Source of the DNA: CAZFPA01 sp964520975
GTDB lineage: Bacteria > Bacillota > Negativicutes > Selenomonadales > Selenomonadaceae
Assembly: GCA_964520975.1 (NCBI GenBank)
Contig: CAZFPA010000033.1
Coordinates: 1-22,263, forward strand
DNA: 22,263 nt
Direction of reading: 5' to 3'
The position numbers and the translations under genes are program-made. The stretch's first letter is position 1. Every line of letters begins with the position of its first letter. The notes beneath the pieces are model-generated. The model ran no database searches and was not told where the DNA came from. It saw only the letters and a program-made list of their open reading frames with translations. Shown here in pieces: positions 15,482 through 22,263 of this stretch.

Positions 15482-17197
15482 TTATTTTGCCTGCAGGGAA
15501 ACGAACTGGAAAGCATTCACATCTACCAGTCCACGGTCAGTAAGCTTGAGTTCCGGGATAACCGGCAGGCTCAGAAATGCCAAAGTGAGGAAGGGCGCAT
15601 AATATTCGCAGACACCCAGTGCATGAGCCTTAGCAATAAGGCTTCCCACTTCCTGCGCCACGGTCTCGGCACCTTCCTTAGACATGAGCCCCGCAATCGG
15701 CAGTGCCAGCGAGCCGGCAATCTCTCCATCAACAGCGATCGCGATTCCGCCGCCAATGCGCTCGAGTTCCCTGGCTGCCAGCATCATATCATCATCCGAT
15801 GCCCCGATAACAATGAGATTATGCGAATCATGCGCTATCGTTGAGGCCAGTGCCCCGCGCTGCAGACCAAAGCCCTTGACCAGCCCCAGGCCGGTCTGAC
15901 CGCTCGCATGATGACGTTCGAATACAGCCAGCTTTAGAATCTGATTTTCCGGATCACTTACCGCCTCACCCTTGACGGTTTTGACCTTCAGCCTGAACTT
16001 CTTGGTGAGAATCTGATAGGGTATCAGACCGATGACATTGGCCTCTCCGCCAGGCAGCGGCATGCGCAGCTGTTCCATCTGCAGCGGTGCAAGATGCATG
16101 CTATGCTCGATCTTTTCCGCCGATACATCGGGCGGATCCAGCAGCATCACTCCATGCTCGGCAGCAAGCTCTCCATCCTTGAATACCATAGAAGGCTTCC
16201 AGCTGTCCAGGTCATCAAAGACAAGGATATCCGCCTTATAATGCGGGGCAATCGCCCCTACATCCCGCAGCCCGAAGCAGCGGGCCGTGTTGATGGTTGC
16301 CATCTGCAATGCCGTCGCGACCGGAATTCCTTCCTTGATAGCGATACGGACCATATCGTTGATATAGCCTTCAGTCAGGAGCTCTGCGGGAATCTTGTCA
16401 TCCGCCGCGAAGCAGCAGAAGGATGAAGTATCCGCATTCACGATCGGCAGTAACGCCCGCAGATTCTTCACCGCGGTTCCCTCACGGATCAGCACATACA
16501 TACCGGCCCGCAGCCGCTCCATCGCCTGTTCCTTGGTCGCGCACTCGTGGTCTGTATGGATACCGGCTGCCGCATAGCCCATGAGCGGATGTCCCGTAAG
16601 CCCCGGTGCATGTCCGTCCACCAGGTAATGCTCCGCCAGCTGCAGCTTTGCGTATACCATATCATCCCCATTGAGTACCCCTGGCACATTCATGAGCTCC
16701 GCCAGACCCAGCACCCGTGGATGGGATAGGAAAGGCTTCAAATCCGCAGCCTCCAGCTTTGCCCCGGAATCCTCCAATGGCGTTGCCGGCACACAGGACG
16801 GCAGCATCACATAGACATTCATCGGAAGATTCTCCGTTGCATCCAGCATGTATTGGATTCCGGCCACACCTGCTACATTCGCGATTTCATGCGGATCAGC
16901 CACCACGGTCGTCGTACCGGTCGGAATGACCGCCCGGGAAAATTCCCGCGGACTCATCATGGAACTTTCAATATGCACATGACCATCCAGGAATCCCGGT
17001 GTCACATAGCGCCCGGATAAATCGATCTCCCGCTCTCCCTTATAAGTTCCCAGTCCCGCAACATAGCCGTCCGTGATTGCTATATCGCATTTGATGAACT
17101 CTCCGGTAAAGGCATGAAAGACCTCTGCATTCTTCAAAACAAGATCGGCAGCCTCAATGCCCTGCGCCGTTCTTACCAGACGTTTCAAATCCTTCAT
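15482..17197 (-). CDS. ade: adenine deaminase
   Basis: A 571-residue amidohydrolase of the AdeC family, which converts adenine to hypoxanthine and ammonia in purine salvage. Metal-binding signatures are HVH (73-75, in FLDGHVHIESS), DPHEIANV (101-108), GHAPGLTGHPL and HTDHE, followed by FAADDK. The long C-terminal domain with GHDSHN-like segment AHDSHNLIVIGAS and GGGIAIAVDGEIAGSLALPIAG split is typical of the family, and the length is normal. ATG 17197 lies 5 bp after the yitT-like stop, with its GGAG site inside that gene's end. The enzyme is often Mn- or Fe-dependent. Confidence 0.95.
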   Translation of the reverse strand: MKDLKRLVRTAQGIEAADLVLKNAEVFHAFTGEFIKCDIAITDGYVAGLGTYKGEREIDLSGRYVTPGFLDGHVHIESSMMSPREFSRAVIPTGTTTVVADPHEIANVAGVAGIQYMLDATENLPMNVYVMLPSCVPATPLEDSGAKLEAADLKPFLSHPRVLGLAELMNVPGVLNGDDMVYAKLQLAEHYLVDGHAPGLTGHPLMGYAAAGIHTDHECATKEQAMERLRAGMYVLIREGTAVKNLRALLPIVNADTSSFCCFAADDKIPAELLTEGYINDMVRIAIKEGIPVATALQMATINTARCFGLRDVGAIAPHYKADILVFDDLDSWKPSMVFKDGELAAEHGVMLLDPPDVSAEKIEHSMHLAPLQMEQLRMPLPGGEANVIGLIPYQILTKKFRLKVKTVKGEAVSDPENQILKLAVFERHHASGQTGLGLVKGFGLQRGALASTIAHDSHNLIVIGASDDDMMLAARELERIGGGIAIAVDGEIAGSLALPIAGLMSKEGAETVAQEVGSLIAKAHALGVCEYYAPFLTLAFLSLPVIPELKLTDRGLVDVNAFQFVSLQAK

Positions 17198-17202
17198 TTT
17201 GC

Positions 17203-18093
17203 TTATTCTCCTGCCCTTTCTTTTCTGGCCTTCAGCATGGCCTCAATTTTTATGCCAGGCAACGTAAAACCGCGCCCCATGACTTCATTAGCCGACAATA
17301 CAATCATAAATGCCTGTGGATCGATGGCGGTAGCAATAAGCTTGATTTTCGCAATCTGCGTGAGATTGACGACAACAAACAGCACATCCTTCTGTTTGTG
17401 CGTAAAAGCTCCGGCACCATGCAGAAAAGTCACGCCACGGCCTACTTCTGTAATGATTCCCTCCGCGATAGGTGCTGTGCGGTCAGAAATCAATAGGATT
17501 GCCTTACGATGATTGAAACCGCCAATGACCTTATCCGTCACCGTGGAATTCATATACATGGAAATCAATGTATACATCGCAGGCATCATACCAAACAGAA
17601 CCGCCGCAATGCTCATAATGACGCAGTTGAATGCAAAAATGACGCCGCCCATATTAAAGGAATAATATTTTTTGACAATCGCGGCCACGATATCAAAGCC
17701 GCCGGAACTCCCGTTCATGCGGAAAATGATACCATAGCCGATCCCATTGAACACACCGCCAAAAATGGCCGCGAGCATCGGGTCCGGTACCGGTGCATAG
17801 GCTTCCAGAAACCGCGTGGCATCGACACAGAGTGAAAACAGCACCGTGCCGAATACGACATCAACCGTATAGCTGCGTCCCAGCGTCTTAAAGGCAGCTA
17901 TAAACAACGGGATATTGTACAGAAACATCTGCACACCAATCGGCAGATTTGCCAGATAGTAAAAAATGATCGCTATACCGGCAATTCCGCCACTCAAAAG
18001 ATGGTTCGGCACTAAAAAAAGGTTGATGGAGCTGCTGCTTATGAGGCATCCGCATAATATGCCGAGATACCGCAGCAATCGTCCCTTACTCAC
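17203..18093 (-). CDS. YitT family membrane protein with DUF2179 domain
   Basis: A 296-residue protein with about five or six transmembrane segments in the first 190 residues (for example 8-30, 35-55, 60-75, 105-125, 150-175) and a soluble C-terminal DUF2179 domain (about 210-290, KAILLISDR, GRGVTFLHGAGAFTHKQKDVLFVVV). MNGSSGGFDIVAAIVKKY is the family's conserved loop. The function is unknown in most bacteria. The start is GTG 18091-18093 with AAGGAGG 7 nt upstream. It lies 12 bp from the preceding gene, whose stop overlaps this ribosome site. Confidence 0.92.
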   Translation of the reverse strand: MSKGRLLRYLGILCGCLISSSSINLFLVPNHLLSGGIAGIAIIFYYLANLPIGVQMFLYNIPLFIAAFKTLGRSYTVDVVFGTVLFSLCVDATRFLEAYAPVPDPMLAAIFGGVFNGIGYGIIFRMNGSSGGFDIVAAIVKKYYSFNMGGVIFAFNCVIMSIAAVLFGMMPAMYTLISMYMNSTVTDKVIGGFNHRKAILLISDRTAPIAEGIITEVGRGVTFLHGAGAFTHKQKDVLFVVVNLTQIAKIKLIATAIDPQAFMIVLSANEVMGRGFTLPGIKIEAMLKARKERAGE

Positions 18094-18105
18094 ACTGCCG
18101 CCTCC

Positions 18106-18663
18106 TTAATGATTCATCTCCAAATGGAGCTTTACCGGCGCCTGTGCCGGCGCCTCCTCGATAAAAGAATCCGCCTCTTCATCGGTAATGGGCAGGCTCG
18201 TCCAGTGCATGGACAGCAGATAGCCCTCTACGGAATCCATTTCCAGCAGCAGCCGCTGCATAGGTTCTGCCGGGTTTTTATAGATATAATACGTCTTTCC
18301 CTCTACCTGTTCCCGGGGAATCCGGCCATAGACCTGCTCAATCTTGTGCGGCAATGCCCCATAACGGATATCCTGTTCCGTCACAAAGTCCTTGCCACCA
18401 ACAGTCAGGTCAACGACCTTGTGCGTCCGCTGTGATACGGCTGCTTTCAGATCATGGGCAAAAGTATACTGCTTCACCCGCACCCCCCGTATCATGATAT
18501 CACGGTCATAAATCGGCTCCCCCAGCGTCTGCAGCAGCCTTGCTTCCGTATCACCCAGCGCTACACCCCGATAGGAAAAATCCGTTGGAACGGCTGCCAA
18601 TGCCGCTGAGGCAAAAAGGCTGCAGACTAAAATTGTCAGCACAAAGATCATCCGTTTCATCAT
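18106..18663 (-). CDS. exported hypothetical protein
   Basis: A 185-residue protein I do not recognise. Two adjacent ATGs (18663, 18660) follow GAGGAG; either fits. Residues 1-23 form a signal peptide with a probable cut after ASAALA, and there is no lipobox Cys at the site, so it is likely secreted or periplasmic. The mature part begins with a short module, FSYRGVALGDTEARLLQTLGEP, that resembles the repeats of SmpA/BamE- or BLIP-type folds; this is a weak similarity. The C-terminus is acidic and Ala/Pro-rich (TDEEADSFIEEAPAQAP). It sits 10 bp after topB and 12 bp before the YitT gene. Confidence 0.85.
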   Translation of the reverse strand: MMKRMIFVLTILVCSLFASAALAAVPTDFSYRGVALGDTEARLLQTLGEPIYDRDIMIRGVRVKQYTFAHDLKAAVSQRTHKVVDLTVGGKDFVTEQDIRYGALPHKIEQVYGRIPREQVEGKTYYIYKNPAEPMQRLLLEMDSVEGYLLSMHWTSLPITDEEADSFIEEAPAQAPVKLHLEMNH

Positions 18664-18673
18664 TTATCACTCC

Positions 18674-20842
18674 TCAATCTTTCAACTGAAGCCCTGCCAG
18701 TGCTTCAGCCAGTGCATTGTTGACCGGCCCCGTATCCTGCCGGTCAAGATAACGGGACACCTCCCGCTTGGAAACACGGCTGCTGCCGGCCTTTTCCCGC
18801 CGTTCCTTGAAGGCAGTCAGCTTTTCACGATAGCCGCAGCTGCAGGCGAAGAACTTCCCTTCCCCTTCCCCTTTCAGCTCCATTTTCTTATGACAGTTCG
18901 GACACCGGGCATTCGTGCTGCGCGACAAGGTCTGGCGATAGCCACAGGAACGATCCTGGCAGACCAGCATCTTCCCATGCCGCCCCTTGACCTCAAGCAG
19001 CAGCCGGCCGCATTCCGGACATTTCTTCCGCGTGAGATTATCGTGATGGAATACTGCTGCCGAATCCTTGATCTCCTGCACCAGCAGCCGGGCATGCTTC
19101 TGGATGCGCCCGATGAAATCCTCCGGTGCCAGCTTGCCTGCCGCAATGGCGGAAAGCTCCCGCTCCCAGCGGGCAGTAAGCTCCGGAGAACGCAGCTCGG
19201 CCGGAACCAGCGTCAAAAGCTGGCGGCCTTTGGCCGTAGTATAAAGCTCACGGCCTTTTTTCTCGATGTAAAAGGAAGAAAACAGCTTTTCAATAATGTC
19301 CGCACGGGTCGCCACTGTTCCAATTCCGCCGGCCTCGCGCAATGTCTGCTGCAGTTCCCGGCTCGCCCCGCTCATGTAAGCGGCCGGATTTTCCATAGCG
19401 GCCAGCAGCGTTCCCTCTGTAAATCGCGCCGGCGGCTTCGTCTTGCCCGTCGTGACCCGGCATTCCTCTACGGAAAGCCGCATGCCCTCCGTCAGGTCCG
19501 GCAGGGCCTGTGCCGGCAGTTCATCCTCAGCCTCCGGGGCCGTATAGACCTGCTGCCAGCCGGCCGCAAGCACACGGCGACTCCGGGCGGCCAGCAAGGT
19601 ACTGCCGGATGTCGCCTCCACCGTGATATCCTCATAAACCGCAGCCGGATACAGCGCGGCCAGGAACCGCCGTACGACCATATCATAGATATGACGTTCC
19701 CTTTCCGAAAGAGCCGTAAGATTGACGAACTGTTCCGTCGGGATAATCGCATGATGATCAGATACCCGGGCGTCGTTCACAATATGCTTATCCAGATTCA
19801 TTTTACGCCCCGCCTCAAAGGCCATACGGGAATACGGGCCAATACCGCAGGCCTGCAGACGCTCCTTGAGCGTAGGTACCATATCCGTGGTAATGCAGCG
19901 GGAATCCGTCCGCGGATACGTGAGTAATTTATGTCTTTCATAAAGATTCTGCATGGCAGACAGAGTTTCCTTCGCCGAATAAGAAAAACGCTGATTTGCT
20001 TCACTTTGCAGCGTCGTCAGATCATAAAGCTGTGGCGAAGGCACCGTTTTCGTACGGCGCGCCACCTTCCGTATCTCAATCGCGGCAGCGGAAAGCTGCG
20101 CGCAGACGGCCTCTGCCTGCTGACGTTCAAAGGTATGCAGGCTCTTATCAGGCAGCTGCCAGCTGAATACCATGCCCCGGCTGCGCACCTGTACCCCATA
20201 GTAATCCCGTGGCTGAAAAGCAGCAATCGCCTGTTCCCGTTCTGCCACCATAGAAAGCGTAGGTGTCTGCACGCGCCCGCAGGAAAGCTGGGCATTGAAG
20301 CGGCAGGTCAGGGCTCGCGTTGCATTGATGCCAACATACCAGTCAGCAGCTGCCCTGGCCTCAGCCGAATGATATATGTTTTCGTAAGCTTTGCCATCCT
20401 GCAAACGGGCAAAGCCCTGCTGGATAGCCTTATCCGTCACCGAGGAAATCCACAGCCGCCGCAAGGGCTTATCCGGGCGGGCCTCCGCAAGAATCCAGCG
20501 AGCAACCAGCTCCCCCTCACGGCCCGCATCCGTCGCTATGACGATTTCGCTGACATCCGGCCGCCGCAGCTGGCGCTTCACACACTGATACTGCTTCATC
20601 GTCTGCCGGATGACCACACGCCGCAGCGGCTGTGGCAGCATGGGCAGCAGGTCCAGCCGCCATTCCTGATATTCCGAGCCATACGCCTCCGGGTCAGCCA
20701 GTGTCACCAGATGACCGAGCGCCCAGGTGACAACATAGCCATCACCTTCCATAAAGCCATTGCCAGCCGGTCGGCAGCCCAGCACCCTGGCAATATCGCG
20801 ACCAACCGACGGCTTTTCCGCCAACACACAAATCTTACTCAT
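18674..20842 (-). CDS. topB: DNA topoisomerase III
   Basis: A 722-residue type IA topoisomerase. The TOPRIM domain carries LAEKPSVGRDIARVLG (7-22) and the acidic TDAGREGE (104-111). The active-site Tyr309 is in LLTYPRTDSR. The C-terminus has two four-Cys zinc ribbons, Cys608/611/628/633 and Cys647/650/667/669, and a basic tail. The family decatenates and relaxes DNA by single-strand passage. Length and domains fit the Bacillota TopB type; similar enzymes also occur on mobile elements, but no mobile genes flank this copy. GGAGGAG lies just before ATG. The gap to the upstream zinc-ribbon gene is 11 bp. Confidence 0.95.
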   Translation of the reverse strand: MSKICVLAEKPSVGRDIARVLGCRPAGNGFMEGDGYVVTWALGHLVTLADPEAYGSEYQEWRLDLLPMLPQPLRRVVIRQTMKQYQCVKRQLRRPDVSEIVIATDAGREGELVARWILAEARPDKPLRRLWISSVTDKAIQQGFARLQDGKAYENIYHSAEARAAADWYVGINATRALTCRFNAQLSCGRVQTPTLSMVAEREQAIAAFQPRDYYGVQVRSRGMVFSWQLPDKSLHTFERQQAEAVCAQLSAAAIEIRKVARRTKTVPSPQLYDLTTLQSEANQRFSYSAKETLSAMQNLYERHKLLTYPRTDSRCITTDMVPTLKERLQACGIGPYSRMAFEAGRKMNLDKHIVNDARVSDHHAIIPTEQFVNLTALSERERHIYDMVVRRFLAALYPAAVYEDITVEATSGSTLLAARSRRVLAAGWQQVYTAPEAEDELPAQALPDLTEGMRLSVEECRVTTGKTKPPARFTEGTLLAAMENPAAYMSGASRELQQTLREAGGIGTVATRADIIEKLFSSFYIEKKGRELYTTAKGRQLLTLVPAELRSPELTARWERELSAIAAGKLAPEDFIGRIQKHARLLVQEIKDSAAVFHHDNLTRKKCPECGRLLLEVKGRHGKMLVCQDRSCGYRQTLSRSTNARCPNCHKKMELKGEGEGKFFACSCGYREKLTAFKERREKAGSSRVSKREVSRYLDRQDTGPVNNALAEALAGLQLKD

Positions 20843-20853
20843 AGCTCCTCCTG

Positions 20854-21768
20854 CTATTCCTGCAGTGACAACCCTTTATCAACAACCGCATCAATCCATT
20901 CCTCATGGAAGCCAACATCCAGCAAAAGCTCCTCCATGGTCTTGATACGGGGCTGCTGCAGGAACATCTCGACCCGGCTGCGCTCTACGCTGTGCCGGAT
21001 ATAAAAAGTCAGCGCGGTCTGCCCTTCTTCAGGGAACACAACCGTATATTCATGGTAAAGATCATCCGCCATGGATTCATACAATGCCGTAGAACGCGCT
21101 GTATAAGCCTCCCATGCCTGCGAGGCATCCGCGTTGAGTGCCTGGATCTGCGCGATGAGCGCTGCCGACGTCGACGCATACTCCGCCAGTATTTCCGCAA
21201 AGGGAGCTGTATCCGCAAGGATTACCGCACAAATGAGATCCCGCAGGGCCTCATGACTCGAAAGATCATAGGCCAGCAGCTGCTCAGCCTTCGTGATGCC
21301 CTGCAGCCACCTGGCAACCGCCTGATCCATGAGATGACGCCCCTTGGCCGCTAAAAGCTCATCGGCCTGGTGCAGCTGCTCACAGAGATTATAGATACGC
21401 TGTCCGGGTTCCTCTGCCTGCCGGATTGTCTTTTCCGCGCAGGCACTGCAATAGCCCACAGCCTCATAATGAAAAGGCTGCTCCGCGGCAATGTCTTCCT
21501 CTGATGGGAAATCGAGCCCCAGCTCCCCATAAACACGCCGCTGTGAAGCGATGCGTGTCTTTGAAAAATAGGTTACACCGGTATGATGATATTTGACTGT
21601 AAATTCACGCCCACAGGCCGGACAATGGTATCTTTTATCCACCAGGTTCACCGGCATATACCGGGCGTCCTTGGGAAGAAAAAAGCCATACGGCATGGTT
21701 TCTACAAAGCTGTAATTGAATACATTCAATAAGTGATCGGTCATATTTGTCTGTTCTGGTTCCTGCAT
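20854..21768 (-). CDS. zinc-ribbon protein of unknown function, distantly DUF2225-like
   Basis: A 304-residue soluble protein I cannot name. Paired CxxC motifs, Cys49/Cys52 (YHCPACGREFTVKY) and Cys107/Cys110 (VGYCSACAEKT), should bind one zinc. The spacing and the RIASQRR...GLDF...PFHYEAVGYC pattern recall the start of DUF2225 proteins, a weak resemblance. The rest (about 120-300) is mostly predicted helix, Ala- and Glu-rich. ATG 21768 is preferred over ATG 21744 because of the upstream AGGAGCTGAGG. It is the first gene of the operon and directly precedes topB, so a nucleic-acid role is possible but unproven. Confidence 0.82.
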   Translation of the reverse strand: MQEPEQTNMTDHLLNVFNYSFVETMPYGFFLPKDARYMPVNLVDKRYHCPACGREFTVKYHHTGVTYFSKTRIASQRRVYGELGLDFPSEEDIAAEQPFHYEAVGYCSACAEKTIRQAEEPGQRIYNLCEQLHQADELLAAKGRHLMDQAVARWLQGITKAEQLLAYDLSSHEALRDLICAVILADTAPFAEILAEYASTSAALIAQIQALNADASQAWEAYTARSTALYESMADDLYHEYTVVFPEEGQTALTFYIRHSVERSRVEMFLQQPRIKTMEELLLDVGFHEEWIDAVVDKGLSLQE

Positions 21769-21800
21769 ACTGCACCTCAGCTCCTGATTTTTACAATATT

Positions 21801-21830
21801 ATTATAACGCCAGTGTTCAGGATTTCGCAA
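21801..21830 (-). promoter_or_regulatory. promoter of the eight-gene topB-ade operon
   Basis: On the minus strand, a perfect -10 TATAAT (21801-21806) and TTGCGA (21825-21830, 4/6) are spaced 18 bp apart. The start falls about 25-30 bp before the first gene. No comparable promoter was noticed inside the operon. Confidence 0.65.
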
Positions 21831-21895
21831 AAAGCCCCCGGCCTGACATCATCTTTTCTGTCCCCCGCTGCACACCCTGTACAGCTTTCGGACAT

Positions 21896-21922
21896 AACAA
21901 AACCCGGAGGTTCTCTCCGGGT
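21896..21922 (-). terminator. intrinsic terminator of the tRNA cluster
   Basis: On the minus strand, ACCCGGAG and CTCCGGGT form an 8-bp stem with loop AGAAC, then a short T tract (TTTGTT), 10 bp after the tRNA-Cys CCA end. Confidence 0.85.
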
Positions 21923-21932
21923 CATTTACATT

Positions 21933-22007
21933 TGGAGGCGACACCCAGAATCGAACTGGGGAATAGGGGTTTTGCAGACCCCGGCCTTACCGCTTGGCTA
22001 TGTCGCC
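21933..22007 (-). tRNA. tRNA-Cys (GCA)
   Basis: A 75-nt cloverleaf with encoded CCA. The acceptor stem is GGCGACA/TGTCGCC, the anticodon stem GGGGT/ACCCC, and the loop CTGCAAA gives anticodon GCA. The T-arm has TTCGATT. It lies 3 nt downstream of tRNA-Gly in the transcript. Confidence 0.96.
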
Positions 22008-22010
22008 ATA

Positions 22011-22085
22011 TGGAGCGGAAAACGAGGCTCGAACTCGCGACCCCCACCTTGGCAAGGTGGTGCTCTACCACTGAGCTATTTCCGC
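22011..22085 (-). tRNA. tRNA-Gly (GCC)
   Basis: A 75-nt cloverleaf with encoded CCA. The acceptor stem is GCGGAAA/TTTCCGC-type pairing, the anticodon stem CCACC/GGTGG, and the loop TTGCCAA gives anticodon GCC. The T-loop is GTTCGAGCC. Confidence 0.96.
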
Positions 22086-22131
22086 ATACAGCTGAATTTA
22101 TTATAGGAGCGCATCTGCGCTTTATATCATT

Positions 22132-22206
22132 TGGAGGCGACACCCAGAATCGAACTGGGGAATAGGGGTTTTGCAGACCCCGGCCTTACCGCTTGGCTAT
22201 GTCGCC
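22132..22206 (-). tRNA. tRNA-Cys (GCA), second copy
   Basis: Identical in sequence to the copy at 21933-22007 and displaced by 199 bp. It has encoded CCA and anticodon GCA. Confidence 0.96.
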
Positions 22207-22211
22207 ATAAA

Positions 22212-22263
22212 TGGAGCGGAAAACGAGGCTCGAACTCGCGACCCCCACCTTGGCAAGGTGGTG
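22212..22263 (-). tRNA. tRNA-Gly (GCC), second copy, cut by the window end
   Basis: The visible 52 nt (from CCA back through the T-arm, variable loop and anticodon stem with GCC) are identical to the tRNA-Gly at 22011-22085. The 5' part lies beyond the window. Confidence 0.93.

Larger units (their letters stand above)
21933..22263 (-). repeat. tandem duplication of a tRNA-Gly/tRNA-Cys pair
   Basis: Two Gly-Cys pairs lie in the same orientation with identical tRNA sequences. The Gly-Cys spacers differ slightly (3 versus 5 nt). A 46-bp spacer between pairs holds a small GCGCA/TGCGC hairpin and a TATAAT without a clear -35. Confidence 0.85.

Noticed and set aside
18890..21004. Two long + strand ORFs (345 and 357 codons) opposite topB
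   Set aside because: They are antisense to an intact topB with all motifs, have no ribosome sites, and show low-complexity Arg/Gly/Pro-rich translations.
22086..22131. TATAAT between the tRNA pairs as a second promoter
   Set aside because: No acceptable -35 hexamer lies at 16-19 bp, so it may be chance in an AT-rich spacer.
1..22263. Mobile elements, CRISPR arrays, phage or toxin-antitoxin genes
   Set aside because: None seen. All main ORFs are housekeeping or metabolic types, no direct-repeat/spacer pattern appears, and topB lacks flanking conjugation genes.

Overview
The window looks like chromosomal core DNA from a Bacillota-type bacterium of moderately high GC. A Negativicutes (Selenomonas/Mitsuokella-like) host is my best guess. 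It rests on the T-box leader, the AGGAGG-type ribosome binding sites, sigma-A-like promoters and the family mix, and is an inference rather than a placement. I see no insertion sequence, phage gene, CRISPR array or plasmid gene.

Left part (1-7356). The 3' end of a class III (PLP) aminotransferase on the + strand runs into a shared bidirectional terminator. Converging on it is a minus-strand branched-chain amino acid operon: T-box leader, ilvN, ilvC, leuC, leuD, leuB, ilvB. Together the genes encode acetohydroxyacid synthase (small and large subunits at opposite ends of the operon), ketol-acid reductoisomerase, isopropylmalate isomerase and isopropylmalate dehydrogenase. leuA, ilvD and ilvE are not in the window. 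Control appears layered: two tandem promoters with a 27-bp inverted repeat between and over them, then a T-box riboswitch whose likely specifier is AUC (Ile).

Middle (7357-13911). A + strand mutY is followed by a + strand gene for a soluble chemoreceptor with a FIST sensor domain fused to an MCP signalling domain. A near-perfect bidirectional terminator separates it from a minus-strand CPBP-family membrane protease gene, which has a perfect 19-bp palindrome upstream. Next is the minus-strand pair greA-lysS, driven by an exact consensus promoter (TTGACA, 17 bp, TATAAT) and preceded by a leader of about 135 nt with a strong hairpin.

Right part (13885-21830). Eight tightly packed minus-strand genes form an apparent operon: zinc-ribbon protein, topB (topoisomerase III), exported hypothetical, YitT-family membrane protein, ade (adenine deaminase), metallo-beta-lactamase-fold hydrolase, cyclophilin lipoprotein, GIY-YIG protein. 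There is one good promoter at the head and one terminator at the tail. The junctions are a few bases, with one ATGA overlap.

Right edge (21896-22263). A minus-strand tRNA cluster holds a tandemly duplicated tRNA-Gly(GCC)/tRNA-Cys(GCA) pair, cut by the window end and closed by an intrinsic terminator.

No wholly new system is evident. The points most worth a second look are the unusual residues in IlvB, the split ilvN...ilvB operon with its two-layer control region, the greA leader, and the two unrecognised proteins in the topB operon.
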